NCBI GenBank assembly: GCA_903871875.1
Contig: CAIQIR010000037.1
Span: 1-64,000, forward strand
Length of the DNA: 64,000 bases
Direction of reading: 5' to 3'
Origin: an uncultured Schlesneria sp.
GTDB taxonomy: Bacteria > Planctomycetota > Planctomycetia > Planctomycetales > Planctomycetaceae
Every line of letters begins with the position of its first letter. Position 1 is the stretch's first letter. Positions 1 to 9,678 of the stretch are shown here, one piece after another. Position numbers and translations under genes: made by a program. The notes beneath the pieces were generated by a model. The model did not search any database, was not told the origin of the DNA, and saw only the letters and a program-made list of their open reading frames with translations.

Positions 1-1
1 G

Positions 2-430
2 ATCATCAATAGCAACGAAGTCGGAATTCAGCTGGCCGGAGTCAGTGATGGTCTTTCCAATACGACTCTGGTTTCTGAAGATGCCGGTATGCCTTACGTC
101 TGGTCCGGCGGAAAGAACTTCGGCCTGGCGGGGCCTTTAACTGGCAACGGTAATTCGTACGGCGGAGTATGGAATGATATTCAAATGAGTTTGCAGTGGA
201 TTGGGGGATCGGCCTTCCCCACAGCGGCCAACCCCATGGTCGCGGGAGTGCCCGGACTATGCTTTATGAACTGCACCAACACCTCCAATAATTACTACTC
301 ATTCCACAGTGGCGGGGTGAACACCCTGATGGGCGACGGAACGGTTCGCTTCCTCAACCAGAACATGAGTCAGATCGTGTTCTGCAATGTCGTTTGCCGA
401 AACGACGGCCAAACAGTGGGTGAGTTTTAA
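2..430 (+). CDS. DUF1559 prepilin-like protein, C-terminal part (5' truncated)
   Basis: The reading frame is open from the left edge of the window, so the N-terminus, including any type IV pilin-like methylation motif, lies outside. The visible 142 residues carry the hallmarks of the planctomycete DUF1559 (SBP_bac_10-like) tail. These are a 'VSDGLSNTTLVSEDAG' type segment near the left edge and the closing 'FHSGGVNTLMGDGTVRFL' block, where a His-Gly-Gly turn precedes the 'GDGTVRF' strand. Family members are secreted pseudopilin-like proteins present in dozens to hundreds of copies in Planctomycetes; their exact function is unknown. The gene is followed by a strong intrinsic terminator, so it is likely the last gene of its transcription unit. 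Confidence 0.85.
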   Translation: MINSNEVGIQLAGVSDGLSNTTLVSEDAGMPYVWSGGKNFGLAGPLTGNGNSYGGVWNDIQMSLQWIGGSAFPTAANPMVAGVPGLCFMNCTNTSNNYYSFHSGGVNTLMGDGTVRFLNQNMSQIVFCNVVCRNDGQTVGEF

Positions 431-468
431 TTGCCGCAACACCTGCTGTCGTGCTCTTAACAAAGTTT

Positions 469-510
469 GCACCAAACCGCGATTCGTCGCGGTTTGGTGC
501 GGTTTTTTTT
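469..510 (+). terminator. Rho-independent terminator after the DUF1559 gene
   Basis: A perfect 13-bp inverted repeat (469–481 with 488–500, arms GCACCAAACCGCG and CGCGGTTTGGTGC, 6-nt loop) is followed by GG and eight T residues ending at 510. This is a textbook intrinsic terminator, placed 38 nt after the DUF1559 stop and 38 nt before the next start codon. Confidence 0.93.
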
Positions 511-548
511 CCAAAACTCTGCTTTCATTTTGGGAAGGAAGGAGAACG

Positions 549-1019
549 ATGTCGAATCGGCTTTGCGTGATGGGCCTGCTGGGGGGATCGCTATTTTTGA
601 TCGGATGTGGCGGGGCAGGGATCGCCTCGAAGACGGACATCGAAAAAACGATCGGCGGCACCATGAAAAAAGTCGTGCCCATCAAAGGGACCGTACTTGT
701 CGACGATCACGCCGAGAAGGGCGTCATGGTGTCATTGTATAAATCCGCTGACCTCGAGAATCCATTGAAACAGGTCGCCACTGACGAAAAAGGCAACTAC
801 TGCTTCAACACCTACACCAGTTGCGATGGCATTGAGCCGGGCGAATACAAGCTGACTTTTCGCTGGTCGAATATCACAGGGGCATTCGCGCGTAACAAAG
901 GAAAAGGGCAAGACAAGTTGAACGATCGCTATAGTGATCCTCAAAAATCCGAACATTCGTTGACGGTGGCTGAAGGGACGCCCCAAACCAAGTTGGATTT
1001 CAGCCTGACGACCAAATGA
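549..1019 (+). CDS. Small secreted lipoprotein with carboxypeptidase-regulatory-like fold
   Basis: A 156-residue protein. The start at 549 is chosen because GGAAGGAGAA lies just upstream and the protein then begins with a lipoprotein signal (hydrophobic stretch then 'LFLIGCGG'), making Cys19 the probable lipidation site. The mature part ('IKGTVLVDDHAEKGVMVSLYK', then 'TDEKGNYCFNTY', then 'PGEYKLTFRW') matches the beta-sandwich pattern of carboxypeptidase-regulatory/transthyretin-like domains, which commonly accompany DUF1559 genes in Planctomycetes. It is probably exposed in the periplasm or on the outer membrane. Its stop overlaps the next start (ATGA), so it is translationally coupled to the sulfatase-fold gene. 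The function is unknown; a binding or scaffold role is inference only. Confidence 0.8.
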   Translation: MSNRLCVMGLLGGSLFLIGCGGAGIASKTDIEKTIGGTMKKVVPIKGTVLVDDHAEKGVMVSLYKSADLENPLKQVATDEKGNYCFNTYTSCDGIEPGEYKLTFRWSNITGAFARNKGKGQDKLNDRYSDPQKSEHSLTVAEGTPQTKLDFSLTTK

Positions 1020-3229
1020 ACCACGGTCTGTCGGACGTGGCTCGCCCCGAAAATTCGCTTCTCGCCAAACAGAATCGACGCATGGCAAACCGATTGATTG
1101 ATTCAACCACAAGGCGCCAGGCCTTTCGCCTGGTCGCCTTGTCGCTTTTGTTGGCAACCGTAGCGAGCGGCATCTATTACTACTGGAAACCCTCGCCGCT
1201 GAATGTCATCCTGATCACATTCGATACGACGCGTGCCGATCACATCGGCATCTATGGCTATGAGCAGGGACTGACTCGAGTTTTTGATGACTTTGCCCGG
1301 CAAGGTGTCACCTTTGATCGGGCTTACGCCACCGCTCCACTGACATTGCCATCACACGCCACCATGCTGACGGGCCTGTATCCGCCCGAGCATGGATTGC
1401 GAGTGAACGGTGATGGTCGACTGGCTGGCGAAATCCCCGTGTTACCGGAAATTCTGCGGCAACACGGTTACGACACCGGCGCCTTTGTCGCCGCGTTTGT
1501 TTTGGATTCCAAGTTCGGTCTGGAACGAGGATTCGAAACCTATGACGACGACCTGTCCGAAACGTCCTTCGCGGCGCATTCTGTCGACCGCCATCGTGAC
1601 GGAAAGACGGTCGTGAATCGAGCACTGGATTGGCTGCGGCAGCGAACATTTCGTCCCTTTTTCTGCTGGATTCATCTGTACGATGCCCACGGTGAATACG
1701 ATGCGCGGCCCGACCTGTTCGGCTCGAAATTCGAGAAACAGCCGTACGATGCAGGCATCGCGGTCGAAGTTCAACAATTGGAACGTGTGCTGAAGTTCCT
1801 TAAGGAACAAAAGCTCGATCAAAAGACCATCGTCGTTGTCGCCGGAGATCATGGCGAAGGCCTGGACGACCATGACGAATTCGAGCATGGAATGCTGGTC
1901 TATAACACGACGCTGCACGTTCCTCTGGTCGTCGTCGGCCCCCGCGATTGCCAACCTGGGCATCGTGTGGCCGAACCGGTTTCGCTGGTCGATCTGACAC
2001 CCACACTTCTCGACTTGCTGCGCCTGCCGTCGCCCAAGCATGTCAGCGGACGCAGTCTTCGGACAGCGATGACCGGCGGAACGCTCTCACCGCGCCCCTG
2101 CTATGCGGAAACGGAAGGACCGTTTCTGGAAAACCACTGGTGTCCGCTGCATACCGTGATTTCCGACCGGTGGAAATACATTCACACCACGCGGCCAGAA
2201 CTCTATGACCTGCAAAAGGATCCCGGCGAGACACACGATCTGGCGGGATCGGCGACGGACCAAAGCCGCGAAATGCGGACGATCCTGGAAATCATTCAGG
2301 AACAACTAGTCCCCGCCCGGGCACAGAACCTGACCCTTTCTCAAAAAGATCTGGCGACATTAGCCACTCTGGGTTACACAGCCGGCGCCCAATCGGCGGA
2401 CAGCACCAAGTCGGAAGAAGTCGAAACCCTGCCCGATATGAAAGACATGTTGCCGCAGCTGATGAAAATTCAAAAAGCGAGGCGTCTTTACCATCAAGGT
2501 CAATATGCCGAGACAGCAGATCTGGCCCGCACGGTCGTCGCGGCGACGAATCAGTTCCCACTGGCAGAAGTCCTGCTGGGTGACGCGCTCAGTCAACAAG
2601 GCCAGTTGGACGAGGCCACCGCAATCTACCGGTCGTTGCTCGAACGGCATCTCGATTGCGCCAAAGCGCATTCCCATTTGGGAAACATCTACGTGCGGCA
2701 GCGCCAATGGGAGCAGGCGGTGACGGAATATCGGGCCGCCATCGCTTTAGCCTCGGAAGGTTCACAGGTCCATTTCGACCTGGCACAAACCCTAATGCAG
2801 TTGCAAAAGTTTGACGAAGCACTTCAGGAATACCGCGAATCGATTCGCACCGACCCGGGATTTGTTCTGGCCCATTTTCAACTGGGACTGCTCTTTGCCA
2901 AAAGCCAGCGTCCGAAAGAAGCGATCGCCTGTTTTGAACAGACGATCAAGTACGACCCCCAGTTCGCCATGGCCCATTCCAATCTCGCGAGCATGTACTC
3001 CCAATTGGGACAAAGCGACAAAGCCACCGAACATGCCGAAAAAGCGGTCGAACTCGATCCCAGATCATTTGAAGCTCGCTTTAATTTGGGCACGATTCTG
3101 ACCCTGCGGAAACGTTACGACGAAGGGATCGGACAATTTCGTGAGGCGTTGAACTTGCGACCGGACGATCCCAGGCCTTTACAGCGAATCCGCGAGATCG
3201 AAGCGGTGCAGCAACGCTCCATCAGGTAA
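1016..3229 (+). CDS. Sulfatase-fold membrane-anchored protein with C-terminal TPR repeats (paralogue 1)
   Basis: A 737-residue protein. An N-terminal transmembrane anchor (about residues 39–57) is followed by a PF00884-type domain beginning 'LNVILITFDTTRADHIG' (metal ligand Asp70), with a second metal motif 'GDHGEGLDDH'. The nucleophile position that is Cys/Ser in C-x-P-S-R sulfatases is Thr110 here ('TLPSHATMLTG'). Formylglycine-dependent sulfate hydrolysis is therefore unlikely, and Thr-nucleophile chemistry as in LtaS/EptA-type phosphotransferases or phosphodiesterases is possible. About residues 480–737 form tandem TPRs. The start at 1016 overlaps the lipoprotein stop; an internal ATG at 1082 would still keep the anchor. 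It is a tandem duplicate of the next gene. The substrate is unknown; a periplasmic envelope glycan or lipid is inferred from the neighbours. Confidence 0.88.
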   Translation: MNHGLSDVARPENSLLAKQNRRMANRLIDSTTRRQAFRLVALSLLLATVASGIYYYWKPSPLNVILITFDTTRADHIGIYGYEQGLTRVFDDFARQGVTFDRAYATAPLTLPSHATMLTGLYPPEHGLRVNGDGRLAGEIPVLPEILRQHGYDTGAFVAAFVLDSKFGLERGFETYDDDLSETSFAAHSVDRHRDGKTVVNRALDWLRQRTFRPFFCWIHLYDAHGEYDARPDLFGSKFEKQPYDAGIAVEVQQLERVLKFLKEQKLDQKTIVVVAGDHGEGLDDHDEFEHGMLVYNTTLHVPLVVVGPRDCQPGHRVAEPVSLVDLTPTLLDLLRLPSPKHVSGRSLRTAMTGGTLSPRPCYAETEGPFLENHWCPLHTVISDRWKYIHTTRPELYDLQKDPGETHDLAGSATDQSREMRTILEIIQEQLVPARAQNLTLSQKDLATLATLGYTAGAQSADSTKSEEVETLPDMKDMLPQLMKIQKARRLYHQGQYAETADLARTVVAATNQFPLAEVLLGDALSQQGQLDEATAIYRSLLERHLDCAKAHSHLGNIYVRQRQWEQAVTEYRAAIALASEGSQVHFDLAQTLMQLQKFDEALQEYRESIRTDPGFVLAHFQLGLLFAKSQRPKEAIACFEQTIKYDPQFAMAHSNLASMYSQLGQSDKATEHAEKAVELDPRSFEARFNLGTILTLRKRYDEGIGQFREALNLRPDDPRPLQRIREIEAVQQRSIR

Positions 3230-3284
3230 GCTGTCAGTCCCGCCAACACGGCAAGCAGTAAACTTCGGAGATGGGATTTGCGGT

Positions 3285-5429
3285 ATGACAGGCCGAGCGG
3301 CTTCCCCTTCAGCAAGACGTCGCAAAATCGGGTTGATGGTTGTTGCATTGACCGCAGCCACCATCGCCGGCGCCTACTGGTATTTCCTTCCGCCGCGACT
3401 GAATGTCATTCTCGTGACGCTCGATACGACTCGAGCCGATCATCTCGGTATTTACGGATACCAGCACGGCTTGACCGCGGCCTTCGACGACTTTGCCAAA
3501 CGAGGCGTGGTCTTTGATCGCGCATTCTCTCCCGCTCCGCTGACATTGCCGTCCCATACGACGATGCTGACCGGGCGGTATCCCCCTGAACATGGATTGC
3601 GGGTGAATGGAGTCGGACGACTACCCAACGAAATTCCCCTGCTGCCAGACATCTTAAAAAAACAGGGTTACGACACCGGCGCGTTCATTTCCGCGACCGT
3701 CTTGGATTCCCAATTTGGACTTGAGCGAGGCTTCGACACTTACGACGATGACTTGGCCCATCACATCGCCACCGCTCATTTCGGCGAGCACCGTCGTGAT
3801 GGGCGCGAGGTGGTTGATGTCGCCCTGTCATGGCTGAAGCAGCGAACGAGTCGGCCATTCTTCTGCTGGATTCACCTGTATGACGCACATGCGCCTTACA
3901 TTCCCCGCAAAGACCAGTTCGGTCCGACGTTTGAACAGCGTCCTTACGATTCGGGAATTGCCGAAGAATCCCGGCAGTTTGCACGTGTCATCGACTATTT
4001 GAAAGATCGACGCCTCGATGAAAAAACGCTGGTCATTGTCGTCGGCGATCACGGCGAAGGGCTTGACGACCATCTCGAATTCGAGCATGGCATGCTCGTC
4101 TACAATACCACCTTGCACATTCCCCTGGTCTTCGTTGGACCGCGCGAATGTCGACCGGGCCATCGGGTCTCGAATACGGTATCGCTGGCCGACCTGACTC
4201 CGACGATTCTGGACGTGCTGCGAATCCCGGCCCCGCCGCAAATCAGCGGACGCAGCCTGCGGCCGGCATTAAGTGGCAAGTCGATTTCCTCTCGTCCTTG
4301 TTTTGGTGAGGCCCTACTGCCGTTTGAATACAACCGCTGGTGCCCGCTGCAAACGGTGATTGCCGATCGATGGAAATACATTCAAACAACACGGCCGGAA
4401 CTTTATGACCTGGATCAGGATCCGGGTGAAACAACGAACCTGGCAGGAACGGCAACAGACGAATGCCAACAGATGCGGAATATCTTGGAGGAAATGCAAG
4501 CCACGTTTGTCCCTGCCGCGGCTCAAAACGTAAAACTTTCGACGAAAGATTTAGCCAAGTTGCAGGCACTGGGTTATGTGACCGGCAGCAAATTCGCCGG
4601 TGATCCCGATCCTTCAAATACCGAGGAATTGACCGACATCAAAGACATGTTGCCGCTCTTGGCGAAGTTCGAAAAAGCGCGTCACGTCAGCTTGGAAGGA
4701 AAGTTTGACGAAGCGATCGGACTGTTGCGGGAAATTATCAGCGCCACGGACAAATACGCGGTCCCCTTCGTTCTGCTGGGCGATTGCCTGAGCCATGAAG
4801 GACGCACCGACGAAGCGGTGGCCGCCTATCGCGCCGCGTTAAAGCAGCGACCAGACTACGCCAAAACACGCCTGACCTTGGGCAAGATCCTGTCAAGTCA
4901 GGGGCACCTCGAGGAAGCCGCCACCGAATTTCGCGAAGTCATCAAAGAAGAGCCCGAAACGGCACCGCCCCACTTTGAACTGGGACAGGTTCTGGTCAAT
5001 CAGCAGAAATTTGAGGAAGCCGTGCGAGAATATCGTGAGGCGATCCAGATCGCGCCCGAATTCGTGTTGGCCCATCTGCAATTGGGCCAACTTTTGATGA
5101 GGTTCAACCGCTTCAAAGAGGCCGCCTCCTGCTTCGAACGCGCAATCAAATTTGAGCCCGATTCGGCCGATGCGCAGGCGAACCTGATGTTCGTCTGCGT
5201 GCAAATGGGCGACTTTGCCAAAGCCATCGGATACGGCCAAAAAGCGGTTGCTCTAAACCCAACATCGTTTGATACCCGGTTCAACTTGGGACTTTTGTTG
5301 ACAACACAACGGCGATATGAGGAAGGGATCGCACAATTGCGCGAAGCCCAAATGTTACGTCCCGACGATCCTCGCCCCCGGCAACAGATCCAGCAGGCGG
5401 AAGCGGCCAGAAAACAAGCCGGAAATTAG
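3285..5429 (+). CDS. Sulfatase-fold membrane-anchored protein with C-terminal TPR repeats (paralogue 2)
   Basis: A 714-residue paralogue of the preceding gene with the same architecture: N-terminal anchor (about residues 15–34), sulfatase-fold domain, TPR tail. Metal motifs 'VTLDTTRADHLG' and 'GDHGEGLDDH' are conserved, and the nucleophile position is again Thr (Thr87 in 'TLPSHTTMLTG'). The two proteins are closely similar along their whole length, including the segment 'FFCWIHLYDAH', so this is an in-situ tandem duplication rather than convergent fusion. GGAGATGGG precedes the start at 3285. The 55-nt gap to paralogue 1 suggests co-transcription. Keeping Thr in both copies argues that it is functional. 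TPRs could dock a partner, for example the TPR-bearing membrane protein encoded downstream. Confidence 0.88.
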   Translation: MTGRAASPSARRRKIGLMVVALTAATIAGAYWYFLPPRLNVILVTLDTTRADHLGIYGYQHGLTAAFDDFAKRGVVFDRAFSPAPLTLPSHTTMLTGRYPPEHGLRVNGVGRLPNEIPLLPDILKKQGYDTGAFISATVLDSQFGLERGFDTYDDDLAHHIATAHFGEHRRDGREVVDVALSWLKQRTSRPFFCWIHLYDAHAPYIPRKDQFGPTFEQRPYDSGIAEESRQFARVIDYLKDRRLDEKTLVIVVGDHGEGLDDHLEFEHGMLVYNTTLHIPLVFVGPRECRPGHRVSNTVSLADLTPTILDVLRIPAPPQISGRSLRPALSGKSISSRPCFGEALLPFEYNRWCPLQTVIADRWKYIQTTRPELYDLDQDPGETTNLAGTATDECQQMRNILEEMQATFVPAAAQNVKLSTKDLAKLQALGYVTGSKFAGDPDPSNTEELTDIKDMLPLLAKFEKARHVSLEGKFDEAIGLLREIISATDKYAVPFVLLGDCLSHEGRTDEAVAAYRAALKQRPDYAKTRLTLGKILSSQGHLEEAATEFREVIKEEPETAPPHFELGQVLVNQQKFEEAVREYREAIQIAPEFVLAHLQLGQLLMRFNRFKEAASCFERAIKFEPDSADAQANLMFVCVQMGDFAKAIGYGQKAVALNPTSFDTRFNLGLLLTTQRRYEEGIAQLREAQMLRPDDPRPRQQIQQAEAARKQAGN

Positions 5430-5669
5430 CGTCGAAACAAGACTGAGGAAAACCACGATGGTGCTCTCTTCAGCGAAACTTCGACTGGTTTTTGCGGTCA
5501 CGGACATTTATGCTGTGGAGGTGATGATCAACTGTTCCGTTGTTGAACGGATCTCTCCGTTTCCTGTCATGTTTCCGCGAGATTCTTTCGATTCGCGTCG
5601 AAAGCCACAGTCTCATCACTGACCGTTTATCCGTTGGTATTCGTCTCTCCCCTGCGTGCAGAAGGTGAT
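5430..5669. other. 240-nt intergenic region with small hairpins and a doubtful 54-codon ORF
   Basis: Between the second sulfatase-fold gene and the next membrane protein. An ATG at 5458 with GAGGAAAA upstream opens a 54-codon frame ending at 5622, without recognisable features. Short inverted repeats (CCGTTGTTGAACGG, and a CGCGA…TCGCG pair further right) could be leader structures. I do not call a gene. Confidence 0.3.
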
Positions 5670-7394
5670 ATGTCAACCGCGCCCGTGCAGAAGTTAAATC
5701 AAGCCTCCGCCTCGGGAACGACGGCTCGGCCATCATCCGGGCGGTGGATCTTGGGTTCCTGGCAAGACCTGTTGCTGTTCGTCTGGACTCCGCTACTGAT
5801 TGCGCCGTTCATGTTGTTTCTGCAGTCGCCATGGGTCGGTGTCGAAGTCGAAACGATCAGCATGATCGTCGTGGCTTTTGGCGCATTGGGACATCATTTC
5901 CCGGGAATGATTCGAGCCTATTGCGATCGTGATCTTTTTGAGCGGTTTCGGCTGCGATTCATTCTGGCTCCGATCTTTTTGTTTGCGATCTTTTTCCCCC
6001 TTTACCAATACCACCCCACCGTCATGAAGCTGATTCTGCTGCTCTGGGCCTCGTGGCACGGACTGATGCAGGTCTATGGGTTCGTTCGCATTTACGACGT
6101 CAAAGTGGGTTCCATATCGCCCGTGACGGCCTACTGGGATTGGTTGATGTGCTTGAGTTGGTTCACCTGCGCCCAATTCTTCTCGACGGCGAAGATGTCG
6201 GGATTTCTTGAGGCTTGGTATCGCTCGGGAGGAGCGTTGATTTCACCCCAAATCGTCCAGATGTTTCCCTGGGTCTTTCTGGCAGGTTCCGTCGCCGTTC
6301 TGATCGGCTTTTTGGCCAATCACGTGATCCAGACCTCTCGCGGGCCGAAGCCAAATTCCGCCAAGCTGCTGATGCTGGCCAGCGGAATCGGCTTTTGGTG
6401 GTTTGCCATGGTGGGGGTCGACAACCTCATTCTGGGGGTCGCCCTGTTTGAAATTTTCCACGATATCCAATACCTGGCGATCGTCTGGCTGTACAACTGC
6501 CGCCGCGTGAATACCAGTTCCGATATCGGCAGATTCATGAAATTCTTGTTCCGTCGTGGCATGTTATTGCTGTATATCGGCCTAGTCTTCGCTTACGGGT
6601 TAATCGGGCTGGTTCCACGGTTCGCTCAGGACGGGACATTGAAAACGTTCTTTACGGGATTGATCTGGACGTCGACGATTCTGCACTACTACTACGATGG
6701 CTTCATCTGGAAAGTACGCGAGAAATCGACACAAGCCAGTCTCGGATTGACTTCGGGCAACGCGTCGGCTCAAAGTTCGCAGCGGTTTCGACGAGAAATG
6801 CCGCATCTGCTGAAATGGAGTCCGTTGGTGGCCCTCTTGGCTTGGGCGTTTCTCGCCGGGCCATCCCAACCCCAGCTGTCGGCAGATGGTAAAGACGACC
6901 GCCTTCGGCGGTACACGACCGAACTGACCGGATCAACGGTGCGGCCCCAGGGAACAGAAGAGCAAAGCTTGCTGTATGATGAATTCAAGCGTGTCCGGAA
7001 CATCGCCGAATCGGTTCCCGGTGATCTGGATGCCCAGCGTCGCGCCGCCATTATCCTGGCCAATTTCGGTCGCAATGACGAAGCCATTCAGTTATTGGAA
7101 AAGGTGCTCAAGCAACATCCCTCATTTGTCGACGGGCATCAGATCCTGGGAGATATCCATCTTTATCGAGGGGAATACGACACCGCGATCTCCTGTTTCC
7201 AATCAGCCCTGTCACATGCCAAGACGAGGAAGGAACGAACGTCGGCCAATCTCAAGCTGGGCGAAGTCTATCTGGTCCTGAAGCAATTTGATCTGGCGAA
7301 AGCCCGGTTCGCGGACGCGGTCAAAGAGGATCCGCAACTGGAAGCCTCCATCAATGCCCTTCGCAAAGGCGATGCGAATATCAAGTCGAAGTGA
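5670..7394 (+). CDS. Polytopic membrane protein with His-containing helices and C-terminal TPRs
   Basis: A 574-residue protein. The start at 5670 is preferred over the in-frame ATG at 5634 because AGAAGGTG lies directly upstream. Roughly residues 30–430 contain about nine hydrophobic helices, with striking intramembrane or loop His motifs: 'GALGHHFPGM', 'WHGLMQVYGF', 'FHDIQYLAIVW' and 'LHYYYDGFIWKVR'. The last two recur in the protein encoded at 18351–19445, which marks a small paralogous family flanking the island. After a further helix the C-terminal 120 residues form periplasmic or cytosolic TPRs. I do not recognise a named family. The regularly placed His residues suggest metal binding or an acyl/phosphoryl transferase-type membrane active site, but that is inference. 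Confidence 0.75.
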   Translation: MSTAPVQKLNQASASGTTARPSSGRWILGSWQDLLLFVWTPLLIAPFMLFLQSPWVGVEVETISMIVVAFGALGHHFPGMIRAYCDRDLFERFRLRFILAPIFLFAIFFPLYQYHPTVMKLILLLWASWHGLMQVYGFVRIYDVKVGSISPVTAYWDWLMCLSWFTCAQFFSTAKMSGFLEAWYRSGGALISPQIVQMFPWVFLAGSVAVLIGFLANHVIQTSRGPKPNSAKLLMLASGIGFWWFAMVGVDNLILGVALFEIFHDIQYLAIVWLYNCRRVNTSSDIGRFMKFLFRRGMLLLYIGLVFAYGLIGLVPRFAQDGTLKTFFTGLIWTSTILHYYYDGFIWKVREKSTQASLGLTSGNASAQSSQRFRREMPHLLKWSPLVALLAWAFLAGPSQPQLSADGKDDRLRRYTTELTGSTVRPQGTEEQSLLYDEFKRVRNIAESVPGDLDAQRRAAIILANFGRNDEAIQLLEKVLKQHPSFVDGHQILGDIHLYRGEYDTAISCFQSALSHAKTRKERTSANLKLGEVYLVLKQFDLAKARFADAVKEDPQLEASINALRKGDANIKSK

Positions 7395-7533
7395 ACTTTT
7401 TGGTTTCCTGGTGACAAATCGACGCCCGTTTTCCCCGCTCAACCGATTAGAATATGCTGGTCCATTTATCACCCGGGATCAACGACGGCAAAAACGTGGG
7501 CGGGTTAGGAAACAGCTCCGCTTTTGGGAACTC

Positions 7534-9678
7534 ATGAGACGCTCGCTTCGAATTATTGTTTGGCTCTGTTTGTTGGTGTTCGTCGTACCGAATTCGGCCC
7601 ACGCTTACGTGGGCCCCGGTGCGGGATTTGCGCTGGCAGGCTCCTTTTTTGCCGTCTTCGCCGCAATTTTTTCCGCGTTCTTGATGCTGCTGACTTGGCC
7701 CGCCAGACTCTTGATTCGCCATTTTTGGGGCAGAAAAGCCCCCGCTAAAGCCCGATTCAAACGAGTGGTCATTCTGGGCCTGGACGGACTCGATCACGAG
7801 TTGACGGCCAAGATGCTGGAAGAAGGTCAACTTCCCAATCTGGCGAAACTTCGCGATCAAGGGGGATTTCAGTCGCTCAGAAGCACTCTGCCCCCGATTT
7901 CCCCCGTCGCCTGGTCCTCGTTTCAAACGGGCGTCAATCCGGGCAAACACAACATCTTTGATTTCCTTGTCCCGGATGAACAGACCTATCTGCCGAAGAT
8001 GAGCTCGGTCGAAATCCGGGCTCCCAAAAAAATCTGGCGACTGGGGAAGTGGGCACTGCCCTTCACGCGATCCGATATCCGGCTCTTGCGCAAGAGTAAA
8101 CCGTTTTGGAGCATCCTGAGCGACTACGGCATCTTCAGTTGCATCCTGCGTGTGCCGATCACGTTCCCGCCGGAAAAACTGCACGGCGTGCAACTGTCAG
8201 CAATGTGTGTCCCGGATCTGCGGGGCACGCAAGGTGAATTCACCCGTTTCACCACCAAGCCGCTCGAACAAGACAAGACGTATGGTGGCGATGTTGTCGC
8301 GGTAACACGTCATGGAAAAGTGGTCTCTTGCGAACTCGCCGGTCCGCCCCACCCGAGCAAACCGAAACTCGGCCCGTTGAAAGTAACGCTGCAGATCACG
8401 ATCAAGGATCAAAACCAGGCCACACTCAAAGTCGGTGGTGAGACCCTCGTTCTGCGTCGCGGAGAATATACCGATTGGGTGTCCGTGACATTCCGCAGCG
8501 GCTTCAGCATTCGCGTGTCGGGCGTCTGCAAATTTCTGCTGCTGTCAGTGGAACCCGATTTTGAACTGTATGTCACACCAATCAACATCGACCCGGAAAA
8601 GCCGGCGATGCAAATTGGTTATCCCTCGGTCTACCCGATCTATCTGGCAAAACGACAAGGCCCCTATGCGACGCTCGGGCTGGCGGAAGACACTTGGGGA
8701 CTGAACGAACAGGTTCTCAGCGACGATCACTTCTACCAACAATGCCACAACACGGATCTCGAACGCGAATCGATGTTTTTCGACGCCTTGGACAAAGTCC
8801 CGCGCGGACTGTGCGTGTGCGTGTTCGACGGAACCGACCGGATGCAGCACATGTTCTGGCGCTATCATGACCAACAGCATCCCGCGCGCCCGGCGGAAAT
8901 TCCCGCCTTGCACGCCAATGCCATCGGCGATTTGTATCAGCGCATGGATCAACTCGTCGGTCGAACGATGGAAAAATGCGAAGGCACCGACACCATGCTG
9001 ATGGTGCTTTCCGACCATGGATTCAATTCATTCCGCCGGGGTATCGACCTCAATCGGTGGCTGGAAGAGAATGGTTACCTCAAAGTCGACGACGCCCGCC
9101 GCGGGGAAGATTATCTGGCCGGAATCGACTGGCAGAAGACCCGTGCCTTTGCCATCGGGTTGACGGGGATCTTTTTGAACCTGAAAGATCGATTCTCCCA
9201 AGGCATCGTGGAAGACGGCGACGAAGCCAACCAACTGCGAAATGAGATTGTGGAACGGCTGAGCGGTCTGATTGACCCCTTGACCGAGACCAAAGCCTTC
9301 CGACGAATCTACCAGGCGGCCATGGTTTACAGCGGCCCCTACAAGAATCAGGCACCGGATTTGATCATCGGTTATGAACGGGGCTATCGGGTTTCCTGGG
9401 AAGCCGCCAACGGTCAGACCAGCCGTGACGTATTCCACTCGAATACCAGAGCATGGAGCGGCGATCATTGTGTCGATCCCTCCGTCGTTCCTGGTGTTCT
9501 GTTCTGTAGTCAGTCGCTACTCACGGAACAACCACGACTGGTGGACATTGGCCCGACCGTTCTCGATCTGTTTGGCATCGCAGCGCCGGCTTACATGGAC
9601 GGTAAGGCTTTGTCGATCGGTGAGCGAAACGGTTCGGCCGATCACGCCGTCGAGACGACCCCGGTGACCGTAACGTGA
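7534..9678 (+). CDS. Alkaline-phosphatase-superfamily protein (type I phosphodiesterase/nucleotide pyrophosphatase-like), membrane-anchored
   Basis: A 714-residue protein. The start at 7534 is chosen because it gives a clean N-terminus: 'MRRSLRIIVW…NSAHA' signal or anchor followed by a second long hydrophobic segment (about residues 30–62). The catalytic domain starts at 'VVILGLDGLDHEL' (metal ligand Asp84). The nucleophile loop 'ISPVAWSSFQTG' places Ser123 where NPP enzymes have Thr, then 'NPGKHNIFDF'. Downstream metal motifs are 'VLSDHGFNSF' and 'WSGDHCVDPSVV'. The upstream in-frame extension to 7288 overlaps the previous gene and looks non-coding. It is homologous over most of its length to the Tat-exported protein encoded next. 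The substrate is unknown; hydrolysis or transfer of a phosphodiester on an exported glycan or lipid is the reasonable inference. Confidence 0.85.
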   Translation: MRRSLRIIVWLCLLVFVVPNSAHAYVGPGAGFALAGSFFAVFAAIFSAFLMLLTWPARLLIRHFWGRKAPAKARFKRVVILGLDGLDHELTAKMLEEGQLPNLAKLRDQGGFQSLRSTLPPISPVAWSSFQTGVNPGKHNIFDFLVPDEQTYLPKMSSVEIRAPKKIWRLGKWALPFTRSDIRLLRKSKPFWSILSDYGIFSCILRVPITFPPEKLHGVQLSAMCVPDLRGTQGEFTRFTTKPLEQDKTYGGDVVAVTRHGKVVSCELAGPPHPSKPKLGPLKVTLQITIKDQNQATLKVGGETLVLRRGEYTDWVSVTFRSGFSIRVSGVCKFLLLSVEPDFELYVTPINIDPEKPAMQIGYPSVYPIYLAKRQGPYATLGLAEDTWGLNEQVLSDDHFYQQCHNTDLERESMFFDALDKVPRGLCVCVFDGTDRMQHMFWRYHDQQHPARPAEIPALHANAIGDLYQRMDQLVGRTMEKCEGTDTMLMVLSDHGFNSFRRGIDLNRWLEENGYLKVDDARRGEDYLAGIDWQKTRAFAIGLTGIFLNLKDRFSQGIVEDGDEANQLRNEIVERLSGLIDPLTETKAFRRIYQAAMVYSGPYKNQAPDLIIGYERGYRVSWEAANGQTSRDVFHSNTRAWSGDHCVDPSVVPGVLFCSQSLLTEQPRLVDIGPTVLDLFGIAAPAYMDGKALSIGERNGSADHAVETTPVTVT

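Noticed and set aside
5458-5622. 54-codon frame with a fair SD between two envelope genes
   Set aside because: No hydrophobic pattern, domain or conservation evidence; it could be chance.
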